A stretch of 5,697 nt of DNA from JAKBCQ01 sp021807585 (GTDB lineage Bacteria > Planctomycetota > Planctomycetia > Isosphaerales > Isosphaeraceae): assembly GCA_027325115.1 (NCBI GenBank), contig DAHWFG010000343.1, positions 1-5,697 of the forward strand, written 5' to 3'. This document shows positions 4,949 to 5,697 of the stretch, piece by piece. A program made the translations under genes and the position numbers. A model generated the notes under the pieces. That model did not search any database. It saw only the letters and a list, made by a program, of their open reading frames with translations, and had not been told where the DNA came from. Each line of letters begins with the position of its first letter. Positions within the stretch are counted from its first letter, which is position 1.

Positions 4949-5697
4949 ATGTTTGCGACCGGACTCGATCGAAGGTCGTTCCTCTGGCGTTCAGGGGGAG
5001 GGTTGGGAGGGATCGCGCTCGCTCATTTGTTGGGCGCCGACGGTTCGCTCGCCGATACGCGAACCGCGGATCGCTCCTCTCTCAACGGCGGCATTCATCA
5101 TCGCGCCAAAGCGCAAAGGGTCGTTCAACTGTTTATGTCGGGAGCGGCGAGCCAGTGCAACACGTTCGATTACAAGCCCATGTTGATCAAACGGAACGGC
5201 GAACCGTTCGATCCCGGCGGCAAGGTCGAGCTGTTTCAAAGCGCTCCCGGCGCGGTGATGAAGAGCCCGTGGAGGTTTAGTCCGCGCGGCTCTTGCGGTA
5301 AATACATAAGCGACCTCGTCCCCCATTTGGCCGAGCGCGTCGACGATATCGCATTCATTCATTCGATGGTGTCGAAATCGAACGTCCACGGGCCCGCGAC
5401 GTTCATGCAGGCGACGGGATTCGTGTCGCCGGGATTTCCGAGCATGGGGGCGTGGGTCGCGTACGGTTTGGGGAGCGAAAACGACGACCTGCCGACGTTC
5501 GTCGTACTCCCCGATTCACGCGGTTTCGCCCCCAACGGACCGGCGAATTGGGGCGCCGGCTTCTTGCCCGCGACGTATCAGGGGACGATGGTTCGACCGA
5601 GCGCCAAGACGCCGATTCGCGACCTTTCGCCGCCTGCGGGATCGTACGTCGACCGATCCGCCGACCGCGACGGTCGCGAACTCCTCGGCCGGCTCAA
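4949..5697 (+). CDS. DUF1501 protein with Tat signal, 3' partial
   Basis: The frame is open from ATG 4949 to the end of the window: 249 codons plus two bases, about half of the usual length of roughly 450-490 residues. The N-terminus carries a twin-arginine motif, D-R8-R9-S-F-L, followed by a glycine-rich hydrophobic stretch (about 15-30), so export by Tat as a folded protein is expected. Family landmarks are RVVQLFMSGAASQCNTFDYK (57-76), SNVHGPAT (144-151), SMGAWVAYGLGSEN (165-178), DLPTFVVLPD (180-189) and WGAGFLPATYQG (201-212). DUF1501 belongs to the alkaline phosphatase/sulfatase-like superfamily, but its substrate is unknown and the classic metal ligands cannot be checked with the C-terminal half missing. 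It follows the PSD1 gene by 78 bp, the usual planctomycete order, and the two products probably act together outside the cytoplasm. Confidence 0.93.
   Translation, partial: MFATGLDRRSFLWRSGGGLGGIALAHLLGADGSLADTRTADRSSLNGGIHHRAKAQRVVQLFMSGAASQCNTFDYKPMLIKRNGEPFDPGGKVELFQSAPGAVMKSPWRFSPRGSCGKYISDLVPHLAERVDDIAFIHSMVSKSNVHGPATFMQATGFVSPGFPSMGAWVAYGLGSENDDLPTFVVLPDSRGFAPNGPANWGAGFLPATYQGTMVRPSAKTPIRDLSPPAGSYVDRSADRDGRELLGRL

Noticed and set aside
1..5697. CRISPR array, tRNA, rRNA, transposase or phage genes
   Set aside because: No regularly spaced repeats, cloverleaf-like structures, rRNA-like segments or recombinase motifs were seen on either strand.

Overview
The window looks like a piece of a planctomycete chromosome. 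The main evidence is an adjacent pair: a large PSCyt1-DUF1549-DUF1553 ('PSD1') cytochrome-type protein followed by a Tat-exported DUF1501 protein. This pair is characteristic of Planctomycetota and heavily paralogous there. Coding regions are GC-rich and favour G/C-ending codons, with very frequent CGATC/GATCG words. An Isosphaeraceae-like organism is a guess and cannot be settled from this sequence.

Layout. (1) Bases 2-166 (+) are the last 54 codons of a gene that enters from the left. They carry a c-type haem motif (CATCH) and a tail resembling multihaem/TPR cytochrome proteins. (2) Bases 167-363 are a convergent intergenic region holding copy A of a 40-bp repeat. (3) Bases 364-1326 (-) encode a complete secreted five-bladed beta-propeller protein of the GH43-like superfamily. 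(4) Bases 1327-1849 are a 523-bp divergent intergenic region. It holds an operator-like dyad before the GH-like gene, copy B of the repeat (whose sequence also spells a good sigma-70 promoter), a doubtful 49-codon ORF, what may be a decayed copy of the 3' end of the GH-like gene, and a stem-loop. (5) Bases 1850-4870 (+) encode the PSD1 protein: Sec signal, PSCyt1 haem domain, DUF1549 with a second CxxCH, a coiled coil, an inserted discoidin-like domain and DUF1553. (6) Bases 4949-5697 (+) are the first 249 codons of the DUF1501 gene, which runs off the right edge.

How the genes may work together. The PSD1 and DUF1501 genes are co-directional, 78 bp apart, and very probably one operon whose products act outside the cytoplasm. 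The GH-like gene is divergently transcribed from the same intergenic region and also encodes an exported protein. The discoidin-like module in PSD1 and the carbohydrate-active fold next door point to a shared role in handling an extracellular glycan, but no substrate can be named.

The least ordinary part is the non-coding DNA. Two 40-bp direct repeats flank the GH-like gene, matching at 34 of the first 39 aligned positions. They contain an 8-bp palindrome in which paired positions have changed together, and weaker collinear similarity continues into the gene's 3' end. This suggests an old, decayed tandem duplication, or a recurring regulatory element, around the GH-like gene. I found no CRISPR array, tRNA, rRNA or recognisable transposase.
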